The translations under genes were made by a program, and so were the position numbers. 64,000 nucleotides of DNA from an uncultured Mobiluncus sp. (GTDB lineage: Bacteria; Actinomycetota; Actinomycetes; Actinomycetales; Actinomycetaceae). The DNA lies in NCBI RefSeq assembly GCF_943914685.1, contig NZ_CALUCZ010000002.1, positions 112,662 through 176,661 of the forward strand, given 5' to 3'. The notes under the pieces are model-generated. The model was given only the letters and a program-made list of their open reading frames with translations, was not told the DNA's origin and searched no databases. This document shows positions 9,455 through 18,115 of this stretch, one piece after another (positions within the stretch are counted from its first letter, which is position 1; each line of letters starts with the position of its first letter).

Positions 9455-10444
9455 TTAATCGGACACGTAACCGGCAGGAGGTTCGGCTCCCGCGCGTTCG
9501 GCAGCAATGAGCTTTGGGCTACCCTCGGCGTCTGAGATTACGTGAACAATCAAGGATTCCCCGGTTTCCAGAGGTATCAGCGTGTCTTCTAAGAAATCGT
9601 TGCCCAACGCCCGAATCAGCGGAATCAGGACCGGGGCATGGGAACATAGGGCAGTCGGACCTTCCGCGGGCGCCGCCTTGAGCTGTGCGCGCAACAGTTC
9701 CAACCCGCCATAAGGATTGGCGGCAAAACCGTCTTCGCTCAACACATCGGGGTATTCACACCTAATCCCGCTGGCTTTCAAGTACGGGCGTATCGTTTGC
9801 TCGCAACGCTTCCACGGCGAACAAAACAGTCGGGAAATCCCGAAAGCGCTCAGGGTGGAAGCCAGCGCCACAGCCTGGTGCTTGCCGCGTTTTTTCAAAG
9901 GACGCAGCGAATCATCGGTGTTCCATTTCAGCCGATTCTTGGCTTTTCCGTGGCGCACCAACACGACGGGAGTCGAGTCGCCCCACCCCTGTCGCAGGTA
10001 TTGCTCCGCTTTAGTCACCAGATTGCGGTCATATTCTTGGGTTAAGAGTTCCTGCGCTTGAGCCTGGTTGACCCAACGAATTTCGTTTATCTCATGTGGC
10101 GAGGCCGGTTCCACGTAGGGTCGGGCCAGTATCGCCGCACTGTGGCGCACCTGAGCCAACCAGTACGTGACTTGTTTCTCGGCTCCTTCCACCGGGTAAG
10201 TCGTGAGGCCGAGCTGGGGTCCCAGGCATACTTGCACCCCGGTTTCTTCGGCGATTTCTCGCACCGCACAGGCGGGCAGCAGCTCGCCGGGTTCCAGTTT
10301 TCCCTTTGGCAGGGACCAGTCGTCGTACTTTGGCCGGTGGACGACCAAAAATTCATAAGGGGTTTGGGTGGGTGCGCCCTCTAAGGCCGGACGCAGTTCC
10401 CCGCCTCGCCAAACCACCCCGCCGGCAGCCAAAACTTTACTCAT
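9455..10444 (-). CDS. NUDIX hydrolase fused to histidine phosphatase (MutT1-like)
   Basis: 329 residues in two domains. The N-terminal NUDIX domain has the Nudix box (GKLEPGELLPACAVREIAEETG). The C-terminal domain is a phosphoglycerate-mutase-type histidine phosphatase with the catalytic VVLVRHGKAKNR and a later catalytic histidine (CSHAPVL). This is the arrangement of mycobacterial MutT1, which degrades oxidised nucleotides and diadenosine polyphosphates; substrate here is inferred. The ATG at 10444 is preceded by GAAAAGGGAAAG. It lies 76 bp downstream of the polyphosphate kinase gene on the same strand and may be cotranscribed. Confidence 0.9.
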   Translation of the reverse strand: MSKVLAAGGVVWRGGELRPALEGAPTQTPYEFLVVHRPKYDDWSLPKGKLEPGELLPACAVREIAEETGVQVCLGPQLGLTTYPVEGAEKQVTYWLAQVRHSAAILARPYVEPASPHEINEIRWVNQAQAQELLTQEYDRNLVTKAEQYLRQGWGDSTPVVLVRHGKAKNRLKWNTDDSLRPLKKRGKHQAVALASTLSAFGISRLFCSPWKRCEQTIRPYLKASGIRCEYPDVLSEDGFAANPYGGLELLRAQLKAAPAEGPTALCSHAPVLIPLIRALGNDFLEDTLIPLETGESLIVHVISDAEGSPKLIAAERAGAEPPAGYVSD

Positions 10445-10520
10445 TACTTTCCCTTTTCTGTGTACCCAACTCTGTAAACCTCATCGACCGGGCTTTTTTG
10501 CACGCCATACCGAGGCGGTC

Positions 10521-13007
10521 TCAATGCCGGGAGACGCCGCCGCGTCCCGACACGCGCGAGGAGGCGCGATTCATCAAGGTTTCCTGGATATCCTCCAGAC
10601 GCAGCCCGGCCTCGTTCGTGTTGACCCGCACCCACTGCTGGTCAGGCATCAACCGCCACGAAGAGGTGGTGTCTGCCATGCCGTGTTTGACCAAATCAAT
10701 CAGATATTGGATCTGTTCGGGGTCCACGATTTTCACCAGAGCTTCGACGCGGCGGTCCAAGTTACGGTGCATCAGGTCCGCGGAACCAATCCAGACTTCG
10801 GGGTCCCCGTCGTTCTTAAACGCATAGACTCGCGAGTGTTCCAGGAATCGTCCCAGGATAGAAACGACCCGAATGTTATCGCTGAGGCCGGGGATACCTG
10901 GCTTAATGGAGCAAATGCCGCGGACCTGGACCATCACCGAAACCCCCGCTTGGGAAGCTCGGTAGAGCGCGTCCGTCAAACGCTCGTCCACAATCGAGTT
11001 GATTTTGAACAGGATTCCCGCTTTCTTGCCCGCTTTCTTGTTGGCAATTTCGCGGTTTATCCGCTCAATCAAGCCATCACGAATAGAGCGGGGCGCGACC
11101 AGCAAACGGTGGAAAGTCGAACGCGGCGCGTATCCGCTGAGCTGGTTGAACAGACGAGTGAGGTCCTGAGCGACCTCGCGGTCATCGGTCAGTAGACCCA
11201 GATCCTCGTAGCCGCGAGCGGTCTTGGGGTGATAGTTACCGGTGCCGACGTGACAGTAGCGGTGCATTCCGTCGGGTTCTTGACGTACCACCAGACACAG
11301 CTTGCAGTGCGTCTTGAGACCGACCAAGCCGTAAACCACGTGAACCCCGGCGCGTTCCATCTTGCGAGCCCAGCCGATGTTTGCTTCCTCATCGAAACGC
11401 GCCTTGATTTCGACGATAGCCACGACCTGTTTACCAGCACGGGCCGCGTCAATCAGGGCTTGGACGATTGGGGAATCGCCCGAAGTTCGGTACAGGGTCT
11501 GTTTGATTGCCAAAACGTTTGGATCTTGAGCGGCTTGCACGATGAATTGCTGCACCGAGGTGGCGAAAGAATCGTAAGGCAGGTGTATCAGCACGTCGTG
11601 GTCACGAATAGAGCTAAAAATATCCGCGGTTTTCGATGATTCTTTTTCGGCTAGTCCGGCCGGCGTCACGGGAACGTACGGAGGGTATTTGAGCTGGGGA
11701 ATATCCAAGTCATGCAGGTCGTTGAGACCTCGCAAGTCCAGCGGCGCGGGGAGGCGGAACACGTCGGAAGTCCCGATTTCGAGGTTTTCTTTTAAGAAAT
11801 CCAGCAGGAACGCCGGCATGGATTCCGCCACTTCCAGACGCACTGCCGGCCCGAACCGCCGTTTCGCGAGTTCGGATTCCATCGCGGTCAAAATATTTTC
11901 CGCGTCGTCCTCTTCCACTTCCAGATCTTCGTTACGGGTCACCCTGAATTCGTGGGCTTCTTTGATTTCCATGCCGGGGAACAAGTGATCCAGGTGTGCG
12001 GAAATAATCTGTTCGATAGGCACGAAATTGACCTTTTCCCCTGCCAAAATCAGGCTGGAGGGGTCGTTTTCGACCCCGTTTTCGGTCACCGCCACGAAAC
12101 GCGGCAAGATGGGTGGCACCTTGATTCGCGCAAAGTGTTCTTTGCCGGTATTGGGGTTGCGCACGATTATCGCCAGGTTCAGCGACAGCCCAGTGATGTA
12201 GGGGAAAGGGTGGGACGGGTCTACTGCCAGCGGCGACAGAATGGGAAACACCTGGTTGCGGAAGTAGCGGTGGAGGATTTCGTGATGGGTTTCGTTCAGG
12301 CTATCCCAGTCAGTGATGACCAAACCGGCTCTATCCAGAGCCGGGCGAATTTCGTCTTGGAAATAACGGTAGACGTTGCCGGTCATCTCGTGGGAGCGAC
12401 GGCTGATTTCGCCCTCCAGCTGACGCGGCGTCAACCCCGAGGCGGACACTGTCGCAAACCCCGCGGCGATACGGCGCTTCAGACCTGCGACACGAACCAT
12501 ATAGAACTCGTCCAGGTTGGAACAATAGATAGTCAGGAACCACGCCCGTTCCAACAAGTGCAGGCGCGGGTCTTGGGCCTGTTCAAAGACACGTTGGTTA
12601 AAGGCGAGCCAGGACAGTTCCCGGTCAGCAAAGCGCCCTTTGGGTAGTTTCGGTAGGCCGTCGGGGGTCAGCCCGTCTATTTTCTTTAGCGCCAGCGGCT
12701 TGTGGTCGGATTTCTTTGACGATTTGTTCTTTTTAACCTTCGAGCCCAAGGCGTCCGCACGAGCAATCACTACCGGGTCAGGCAGATGGTCGGGCAGTTT
12801 TTCCTCTCGGGGCGTATCCGGTTCCGTGAAGTCCGCGTCATCGTATTCTTGGGAACCACCAGAGCTGAGATCTTTTTTCGGGAACATTTCCTCGGCGGTA
12901 GCTCCCTCGAAAAGGGATTTCTTTACTTCCCCGGGCAAGGGAGGTGGGGCAGGAACTCCTGTCCCCTCGTTTTCCGGTATATCTCGGTTTTTCTGGTTCT
13001 CAGACAC
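10521..13007 (-). CDS. ppk1: Polyphosphate kinase 1
   Basis: 828 residues, the PPK1 core plus a disordered, charged N-terminal extension of about 140 residues. Ppk1 reversibly polymerises ATP gamma-phosphate into polyphosphate. The core begins at about RFADRELSWLAFNQRVFEQA, and the two C-terminal phospholipase-D-like domains carry the histidine sites (around GLKTHCKLCLVVR and ILGRFLEHSRVYAF). The start is a GTG at 13007 with GAGGTGA upstream. Its neighbourhood with the NUDIX/phosphatase and the Pit transporter suggests a phosphate-storage cluster. Confidence 0.95.
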   Translation of the reverse strand: MSENQKNRDIPENEGTGVPAPPPLPGEVKKSLFEGATAEEMFPKKDLSSGGSQEYDDADFTEPDTPREEKLPDHLPDPVVIARADALGSKVKKNKSSKKSDHKPLALKKIDGLTPDGLPKLPKGRFADRELSWLAFNQRVFEQAQDPRLHLLERAWFLTIYCSNLDEFYMVRVAGLKRRIAAGFATVSASGLTPRQLEGEISRRSHEMTGNVYRYFQDEIRPALDRAGLVITDWDSLNETHHEILHRYFRNQVFPILSPLAVDPSHPFPYITGLSLNLAIIVRNPNTGKEHFARIKVPPILPRFVAVTENGVENDPSSLILAGEKVNFVPIEQIISAHLDHLFPGMEIKEAHEFRVTRNEDLEVEEDDAENILTAMESELAKRRFGPAVRLEVAESMPAFLLDFLKENLEIGTSDVFRLPAPLDLRGLNDLHDLDIPQLKYPPYVPVTPAGLAEKESSKTADIFSSIRDHDVLIHLPYDSFATSVQQFIVQAAQDPNVLAIKQTLYRTSGDSPIVQALIDAARAGKQVVAIVEIKARFDEEANIGWARKMERAGVHVVYGLVGLKTHCKLCLVVRQEPDGMHRYCHVGTGNYHPKTARGYEDLGLLTDDREVAQDLTRLFNQLSGYAPRSTFHRLLVAPRSIRDGLIERINREIANKKAGKKAGILFKINSIVDERLTDALYRASQAGVSVMVQVRGICSIKPGIPGLSDNIRVVSILGRFLEHSRVYAFKNDGDPEVWIGSADLMHRNLDRRVEALVKIVDPEQIQYLIDLVKHGMADTTSSWRLMPDQQWVRVNTNEAGLRLEDIQETLMNRASSRVSGRGGVSRH

Positions 13008-13103
13008 CTTAGGTCACCTCAACTTTTTCGTTATCTATTCTCACGTATTGCCTGGTTGCACAGGCTTCTGCTCCGCCGCTGGGTGCGGCGAGCGGCGCAG
13101 TCG

Positions 13104-13739
13104 TCAATCCAAGCGACCTTCGCGATACATTGTCGCCGCATCTAGCAGCTCGTCGGCGGTAGCCAGCAAGGCGTTATCTCGCAGGGTCACCGCGTTGGCC
13201 AGCACGTCCTGAGGATTTTCTTTCATCCAGACCGACTCGCTGGCCGCCAACACCCGCAGCACAGCTTGAGACGTATCCAGAAAATCGGCGAAATTACCGT
13301 CGAAACTGCCTCCTAGGATTTGTCCCAGCTGTTTTTTCCATCCTGGAAAATCCAAGGAATGCGCCCCTTCGATATCAAGGTGTTCAGACAGCCGCGGCGA
13401 ATTCAAACCCTGCTTAAAACGGGTATTCACGCCTTCCGGATAACGTTTCACCCACTGGTCTATCAACAGGAGCCGCCACAGGACGCCCGGTAAGGTATTG
13501 ACCGGGGAACGCGACCACAACTCGGCCAGTTCGTCTACGCCGTTGTCCTGCATATGTTTCAGCAGACGTTCCTTGGTTTCTGGATCGGGGTCAGACCATT
13601 CCCCATTGGGGGATTTCACCAAAATCCGGGCCGAGGTGTGGGCTGATTCGCTGGACAGCGCCGGGTCTTCCTCGCCCTCCAAGTACTCCAAGGTTTCTGG
13701 TTCAATGATGGCCGGGCGTCGCGGCTTCCTGGTTTCCAT
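13104..13739 (-). CDS. Conserved hypothetical protein
   Basis: 211 residues, soluble, with no signal peptide or membrane segment. I do not recognise the family. The N-terminal 60 residues are charged and probably disordered; the rest is helical, with a conserved-looking stretch (SPVNTLPGVLWRLLLIDQW). The ATG at 13739 is preceded by a GGGAGGAA-type ribosome-binding site. It ends 96 bp before ppk1 on the same strand and may be in one transcription unit with it. Function unknown. Confidence 0.7.
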   Translation of the reverse strand: METRKPRRPAIIEPETLEYLEGEEDPALSSESAHTSARILVKSPNGEWSDPDPETKERLLKHMQDNGVDELAELWSRSPVNTLPGVLWRLLLIDQWVKRYPEGVNTRFKQGLNSPRLSEHLDIEGAHSLDFPGWKKQLGQILGGSFDGNFADFLDTSQAVLRVLAASESVWMKENPQDVLANAVTLRDNALLATADELLDAATMYREGRLD

Positions 13740-13952
13740 GGTTCCTCCCTGTTCGATTTACCTTAATTATCCCCGTTCACCCGGGATTTTGTGTGGACTT
13801 GGTAATACTTCCCTGCGGACTTTACCTAAACTGTTGATAATGTGACGAACCCCACTGACAGTTGTAGAGCCCGCACTAGAGCCGCAAGTTAAGGCCGGAT
13901 TGTGGGGTAATCCGTTGTTGGGCCTAGTTCCAGGTGCGAACTAGCCGCTCAG

Positions 13953-13982
13953 TTGTCGTTAGGCAGACTTTTTACCTATAAT
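13953..13982 (+). promoter_or_regulatory. Promoter of tRNA-Lys
   Basis: A -35 element TTGTCG (13953–13958), 18-bp spacer and a perfect -10 TATAAT (13977–13982), with the tRNA starting 10 bp downstream. Confidence 0.65.
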
Positions 13983-13991
13983 CTTTCCTAC

Positions 13992-14064
13992 GGGCCTATA
14001 GCTCAGTTGGTAGAGCAGCGGACTTTTAATCCGTGGGTCGAGGGTTCGAGTCCCTCTGGGCCTA
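13992..14064 (+). tRNA. tRNA-Lys (UUU)
   Basis: 73 nt with all four arms. The anticodon loop reads CTTTTAA (anticodon TTT), the T arm is GAGGG-TTCGAGT-CCCTC, and the acceptor stem closes with two G·U pairs. The discriminator is A and CCA is not encoded. Pieces of this gene recur downstream (see the repeats at 14050, 14119 and 14348). Confidence 0.96.
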
Positions 14065-14066
14065 CC
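14050..14066 (+). repeat. Direct repeat copy 1: 3' end of tRNA-Lys
   Basis: The 17 bp GTCCCTCTGGGCCTACC at the tRNA 3' end recur exactly at 14348–14364. Duplication of a tRNA 3' end is what site-specific integration into a tRNA leaves behind. Confidence 0.85.
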
Positions 14067-14106
14067 TTTGTGGGGTCGGGCGAGTTCACTCGCCCGACCC
14101 CACAAA
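14067..14106. terminator. Very strong terminator hairpin behind tRNA-Lys
   Basis: Perfect inverted repeat with 18-bp arms (14067–14084 and 14089–14106) and a TTCA loop. The arms begin with TTTG and end with CAAA, so it could also act on the other strand. Confidence 0.85.
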
Positions 14107-14118
14107 TTTAACGCTACG

Positions 14119-14136
14119 GGGACTCGAACCCTCGAC
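14119..14136 (-). repeat. Inverted copy of the tRNA-Lys T arm
   Basis: These 18 bp are the exact reverse complement of 14037–14054, the T-arm region of tRNA-Lys. The flanking minus-strand sequence can form TAACGC/GCGTTA pairing (ends near 14200 and 14108) but gives no complete tRNA cloverleaf. Confidence 0.75.
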
Positions 14137-14166
14137 GCAGTCGCGCGCTGGCAGCAGCCGCAGGCT

Positions 14167-14346
14167 GCATGAGCCAGCGCGTCACAGCGCGGAGGCGTTA
14201 AAAACGGCACCGATGTGCCGTTTTAGCCGAAGCACCAAACAGAAAAAGCAGCGACCGCAGGGAGCATGAGCCAGCGCGAAAACGGTGAAGGCGGCATAAA
14301 AGCAATGCCCAGTGGGCATTGCGCCGCCGAAACACCAAACAGAAAA
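14167..14346. repeat. Two imperfect tandem units, each with conserved ends and a private hairpin
   Basis: Each unit begins with GCATGAGCCAGCGCG (14167–14181 and 14264–14278) and ends with GCCGAARCACCAAACAGAAAA-like sequence (14226–14246 and 14326–14346). Between these ends each unit holds a different perfect hairpin (AAAACGGCAC/GTGCCGTTTT in the first; GCAATGCCCA/TGGGCATTGC in the second). The period is about 97–100 bp. No gene lies in this stretch. Confidence 0.7.
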
Positions 14347-14347
14347 C

Positions 14348-14364
14348 GTCCCTCTGGGCCTACC
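14348..14364 (+). repeat. Direct repeat copy 2: 3' end of tRNA-Lys
   Basis: Exact second copy of the 17 bp at 14050–14066, 298 bp downstream. It closes the structured repeat region. Confidence 0.85.
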
Positions 14365-14412
14365 CACACCCCAGCCCCCCCCCATCACTTAACCCAACCG
14401 CACGAAAACATT

Positions 14413-14440
14413 AAAAAACGGCACCGAAGTGCCGTTTTTT
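14413..14440. terminator. Bidirectional terminator downstream of the Mop gene
   Basis: AAAAAACGGCAC and GTGCCGTTTTTT around a CGAA loop: a GC stem with A/T tracts on both sides. It resembles the hairpin in the first repeat unit (14201–14224). Confidence 0.8.
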
Positions 14441-14459
14441 AACAATGTCTCCCCAAAGA

Positions 14460-14672
14460 TTAAGCGTCAACGCCCACCATTACAGAGGATGCTTTCACGA
14501 TGGCGTAAGCATCTGAGCCTTCGGCGAGCCCCAGATTGTCGACCGAAGTGTTGGTAATGGACGCCGCGAAACAAACCCCCGGAGCCACTTCAATCTCCAC
14601 GATTGAATTGACCGCGCCGCGCTCGATGTTCTTTACCTTGCCTTTGAACTGGTTGCGTGCAGAAATTTTCAT
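14460..14672 (-). CDS. Single-domain Mop (TOBE) molybdate-binding protein
   Basis: 70 residues: the complete Mop/TOBE fold seen in molbindins and in the C-terminal domain of ModE and ModC (KISARNQFKGKVKNIERGAV; SIVEIEVAPG; SVDNLGLAEGSDAYAIVKASSV). Such proteins bind molybdate or tungstate oxyanions, usually as oligomers. I begin at the ATG at 14672, which has AGAGGT upstream, not at earlier in-frame codons. No molybdate transporter or molybdenum-cofactor gene lies nearby. Confidence 0.9.
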   Translation of the reverse strand: MKISARNQFKGKVKNIERGAVNSIVEIEVAPGVCFAASITNTSVDNLGLAEGSDAYAIVKASSVMVGVDA

Positions 14673-14919
14673 GTTCTTACCTCTTCTCATTTTCTCTGTC
14701 CCAGCCGTCTCCGGGACTCCATCGATTTCCAGGCAATACACTCCTGGATTCACCCCATTTTATCATGGCGCTATCTCCGCATTTGCTTGCAAATACAACG
14801 TTTTAAGCCTCTGGTGCTGCTCGGCGGGTCTGTCGAGAGTATGTATCTGTCGGGGACATAGCTACCGGCACGTATTGGTGAAAACTTGTCGCATCCCGAG
14901 CGTAACCCTTACCTGTCGT

Positions 14920-15684
14920 TCAACGCATTTCTTTTTTCCCAAACTGCGTGAGTGCAATGAACCACATAATCGCTGTAAGGAGAACGGCAATGGGCAAAAA
15001 TGGCCAGAGGGTAAATCCTGTACCGATGGTGAGTATCGTATCGCTGTGGAGCGAGAGTGAAACCAGATACCCGCTGTAGCAATAGGGATAGAGCAACCAT
15101 AGTGGTGTGTTTGCCATGAGGATGCCTGGTATGACCAGAAGTATATTTATACCAATAGATAAAAACAACTTGTCAAACACTACCGTAATCGCCCACATAA
15201 TCGTTAAGCTGGGAATCATGGTCAGGAAAAGCGCACCGCACCATTTTAATAGAAACACGAGAGGGACCGATTCTTGAATTCCCATACTAAAGGTCGCCAT
15301 CCATCCGGCGATTACGAAACAAGCCATGAACACGACCATTTCCAGAAACAAATAGACGAGCAACACGCAAAATTTTGCAGCTGAGAGAGCATAGCGGCTA
15401 ATGGGAAGTGCCAACATTTTTAGTATTCCATTATGGTCTGTTTCGCGACCCGCAATCATCACACATACTACAATCATGCTCAATGGGAGCAGATAATAGG
15501 AATAGATTAATGCACTTTGGATGAACATCGCTGCCCAAGCGTTAGAATACTCAGGCGATAAATAGCTACGAAGGCTTGCCACACCGGTGCTAACGACGAG
15601 CAACGGGGCTATAAAGAGCAAAAGGGTAACATGGCTGCGTTTTATTTTCAAAAATTCGATTTTGAGCAATTCCGAAAAATTCAT
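14920..15684 (-). CDS. ABC-2 type permease, lantibiotic/peptide resistance type
   Basis: 254 residues with six predicted membrane segments and the layout of ABC-2 permeases in lantibiotic immunity transporters (short cytoplasmic N-terminus FSELLKIEFLKIKRSH, then TM1). It is the third gene of an operon with a second permease and an ATPase, all on the minus strand with gaps of 11 bp or overlap. These exporters remove antimicrobial peptides from the membrane. Base composition is AT-richer than the core genes, consistent with acquisition, possibly from Firmicutes (inference). Substrate unknown. Confidence 0.82.
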   Translation of the reverse strand: MNFSELLKIEFLKIKRSHVTLLLFIAPLLVVSTGVASLRSYLSPEYSNAWAAMFIQSALIYSYYLLPLSMIVVCVMIAGRETDHNGILKMLALPISRYALSAAKFCVLLVYLFLEMVVFMACFVIAGWMATFSMGIQESVPLVFLLKWCGALFLTMIPSLTIMWAITVVFDKLFLSIGINILLVIPGILMANTPLWLLYPYCYSGYLVSLSLHSDTILTIGTGFTLWPFLPIAVLLTAIMWFIALTQFGKKEMR

Positions 15685-15695
15685 TGTAATTTCCC

Positions 15696-16421
15696 CTATT
15701 CATAACGCAGATTACGAACACACCAGAGTCCGGCTGCGAAAAACAGAATGGTTTCTACCAGGGATACGAGTACTACCACAGTATCCGGTTGGGCGCTCAT
15801 CGCGACAGCGGGTTTGAGCATGACCACAAAGGGTGACACCAGGCTTAGGGCTATGTCTGAAGTTGCCAAAGCCATCCCACTCAGAAATCCCACCACCCCA
15901 ATTCCGAGGGTAATCCATACATTTTTAATTCTTGACGAAACAAATAGCATAAAGGACAGAACGGGTAACGAGGTGAGAAATGAATAGCCTGCGAACGAAA
16001 TCAGGATTCCGAGGTCGAATGCACCGGTGGGCAAATCAATCGCTCCAATAGCTGCAAGTGCCCAGTTTTGCAGGCAAACAGCTATCGCGAAAAGGACGCT
16101 CATAATGGTAAATTTGCTCACATATACTGCAGTGACACTGACTGGAAGCATATACAATTTCTTTACCGCATTTCCTTTAAATTCCACATTGTATATGATG
16201 CAGGCTGCAGCAATCAGACCGAACATATTTAATACCATAATCATGCCGTAAAGCTGGGTTAGCAGGATATCCATCGGGGCGAGGGGCAGACTCAATAATG
16301 TTTCTTTGCGTAAAGTGAAATTTAGAAACGCGTAGGCGGCACCCAAAATACCCACTGCCAGCATCAAGGGGAGAAAACCCGTCCTTTTGCATTTCTTAAG
16401 TTCAATTGCCAGTGCTGTCAT
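15696..16421 (-). CDS. ABC-2 type permease, lantibiotic/peptide resistance type
   Basis: 241 residues, six predicted membrane segments, similar in plan to the next permease (N-terminal IELKKCKRTGFLPLMLAVG). It overlaps the ATPase gene by four bases (ATGA), indicating translational coupling, and ends 11 bp before the second permease. The two permeases probably form a heterodimer in the membrane, as in LanEG/BcrBC-like immunity systems. Confidence 0.82.
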   Translation of the reverse strand: MTALAIELKKCKRTGFLPLMLAVGILGAAYAFLNFTLRKETLLSLPLAPMDILLTQLYGMIMVLNMFGLIAAACIIYNVEFKGNAVKKLYMLPVSVTAVYVSKFTIMSVLFAIAVCLQNWALAAIGAIDLPTGAFDLGILISFAGYSFLTSLPVLSFMLFVSSRIKNVWITLGIGVVGFLSGMALATSDIALSLVSPFVVMLKPAVAMSAQPDTVVVLVSLVETILFFAAGLWCVRNLRYE

Positions 16422-17200
16422 AGTTTTGCCCTCTGCTTGCGGTGCTCATTGTCGGTTTCAATCATGGACAAGAACATTTCTTCCAAATTGTCTGTAGCGT
16501 AACCGGATTTCAGGGCATACTTTCGCAATTCGGCTAGACTTCCTTCAAACAGCATGCGACCGTGGTTAAGTATTCCGATGTCATCCGCCATCAACTCAAT
16601 TTCAGAGAGCATATGAGATGAAATCAGGACCGTGCAATCATATAAATCTGGCAGCGACTTTATCAGATTTCGGATTTCGTGTATTCCCGACGGATCAAGA
16701 CCATTTGTCGGCTCATCCAAAATCAAAATCGGGGGTCTGCCGAGCAACGCTCCAGCCAGCCCTAACCTCTGCTTCATGCCAAGGGAATACTTTTTTGCCA
16801 AACGGTCACCGAACTCGGACAGCCCGACCAAATCTAACGCATCATCAACTGCACTTTTCGGTAATCCCAAAATACGGCGAATAATTTCAAGATTTTCCGT
16901 ACCGGTCAGATTTGCATAGAAAGACGGAGACTCAATAAATGATCCGATTTCTTTCAGTATGGATATGCGGTCCCCAGGAAACTTTTTTCCATCTATCGTA
17001 AAGGTGCCCCCGCTGGGAGACGTGAGGCCTAAAAGCATCTTCATGGTAGTAGATTTACCTGCCCCATTCGGACCCAGGAAACCGTAAATACTTCCTTTCC
17101 GAATATGCAGTGACACGGTGTCGACAGCAACAAATGATTTGTACTTTTTTGTTAACTGTTCCGTGGTAACAATATAGTCATGAGCAATTTTTTCGTCCAT
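16418..17200 (-). CDS. ABC transporter ATPase, lantibiotic/bacitracin resistance type
   Basis: 260 residues, one nucleotide-binding domain: Walker A GPNGAGKST, signature YSLGMKQRLGLAGALL, Walker B ILILDEPTNGLDPSG and the H-loop LISSHML. The closest types are the LanF/BcrA ATPases of lantibiotic and bacitracin resistance exporters. It opens the operon with both permeases. A divergent two-component system lies 206 bp away, so peptide-induced expression is likely. The ribosome-binding site at the ATG is weak. Confidence 0.88.
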   Translation of the reverse strand: MDEKIAHDYIVTTEQLTKKYKSFVAVDTVSLHIRKGSIYGFLGPNGAGKSTTMKMLLGLTSPSGGTFTIDGKKFPGDRISILKEIGSFIESPSFYANLTGTENLEIIRRILGLPKSAVDDALDLVGLSEFGDRLAKKYSLGMKQRLGLAGALLGRPPILILDEPTNGLDPSGIHEIRNLIKSLPDLYDCTVLISSHMLSEIELMADDIGILNHGRMLFEGSLAELRKYALKSGYATDNLEEMFLSMIETDNEHRKQRAKL

Positions 17201-17221
17201 GGTTTTACCATAGCGCCCTGT

Positions 17222-17260
17222 CCTTACGGCAAAATTCTCTCTACCTTACATTTACCTTAC
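17222..17260. promoter_or_regulatory. Phased CCTTAC repeats, candidate response-regulator site
   Basis: Three copies of CCTTAC at 17222–17227, 17244–17249 and 17255–17260, with spacings of 22 and 11 bp; the last two belong to an 8-bp direct repeat TACCTTAC. OmpR-type regulators commonly bind direct repeats at 10–11-bp intervals. The site lies 22–60 bp upstream of the ABC ATPase start, in the divergent region. Confidence 0.5.
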
Positions 17261-17406
17261 TTTTTAGATCCGGACGCCCCGCATCCCCACCATGAACTCG
17301 GCAGCCGAGTATCGTTTACTTGGAGCTAATGCCACCAGATTCCGGTATCTCACACAAATGGCAGGGATACGATGACGTGCAGAATAGGTGCTCAGGAGGC
17401 GTGACC

Positions 17407-18114
17407 ATGAATCAGGATGTTTATTTACTGAACAAGCGCATACTCCTCGTTGATGACGAGAAAGACCTGTTAGACATGGTTTTATCAATTCTCAACGAAT
17501 CCGGCTTTCGCCAAATTACTACGGCTAGATGCGTGAAAGAAGCCCTCGAAGCGGCTCAGAAGGTAACACCCGAATTAGCAATCATCGATGTGATGCTTCC
17601 CGATGGCACCGGCTTTGAGTTAATGAAAAAATTAAAGCAATGCGCCGATTGCCCTATTTTGCTGCTCACCGCATGTGGTGAGGATGAAGATAGGTTTAAG
17701 GGGTTTAGTTTAGGTGCAGATGACTATATCGTAAAGCCATTTCACCCTAAAGAGTTAACGTTTCGCGTCATGGCTATACTAAGGAGAAGCTACCGCGGAG
17801 AAAATCCCATACTGACACTGAGAAATTGTCAGATTGATTTTTCCTCGGCTGAAGTAATAAAGGATAATGAACGTATCCCCCTGACTGCTAAAGAACATGA
17901 CATCCTCTCCGCCCTATACCGGAACGCCGGTCGTATCGTAACGATTGAAGCATTATGTGAAGCCGCCTGGGGTACCAATCCCTTTGGGTACGAAAATTCT
18001 TTGATGGCGCACATACGGCGCATCAGGGAGAAAATAGAACGTTATCCTTCACAGCCCGTTTCCTTGGTCACGGTAAGGGGACTGGGCTACAAGTTGATTC
18101 TAGAGGAGAAGTAG
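17407..18114 (+). CDS. OmpR-family response regulator
   Basis: 235 residues: a receiver domain (ILLVDDEKD; phospho-acceptor Asp at about residue 61 in IIDVMLPDGTGFEL; conserved Lys in YIVKPFHPKEL) followed by a winged-helix DNA-binding domain (LTAKEHDILSALYRNAGRIV; VRGLGYKL). The ATG at 17407 has AGGAGG upstream. The kinase gene starts one base after its stop. With the divergent peptide exporter, the set resembles the immunity regulators of Firmicutes (NisRK-, CprRK-like), so it probably controls the exporter. Confidence 0.93.
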   Translation: MNQDVYLLNKRILLVDDEKDLLDMVLSILNESGFRQITTARCVKEALEAAQKVTPELAIIDVMLPDGTGFELMKKLKQCADCPILLLTACGEDEDRFKGFSLGADDYIVKPFHPKELTFRVMAILRRSYRGENPILTLRNCQIDFSSAEVIKDNERIPLTAKEHDILSALYRNAGRIVTIEALCEAAWGTNPFGYENSLMAHIRRIREKIERYPSQPVSLVTVRGLGYKLILEEK

Positions 18115-18115
18115 C

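Noticed and set aside
14108..14200. A second tRNA on the minus strand behind tRNA-Lys
   Set aside because: The T-arm copy is exact and the ends can pair, but the T stem does not close properly and no anticodon arm exists.
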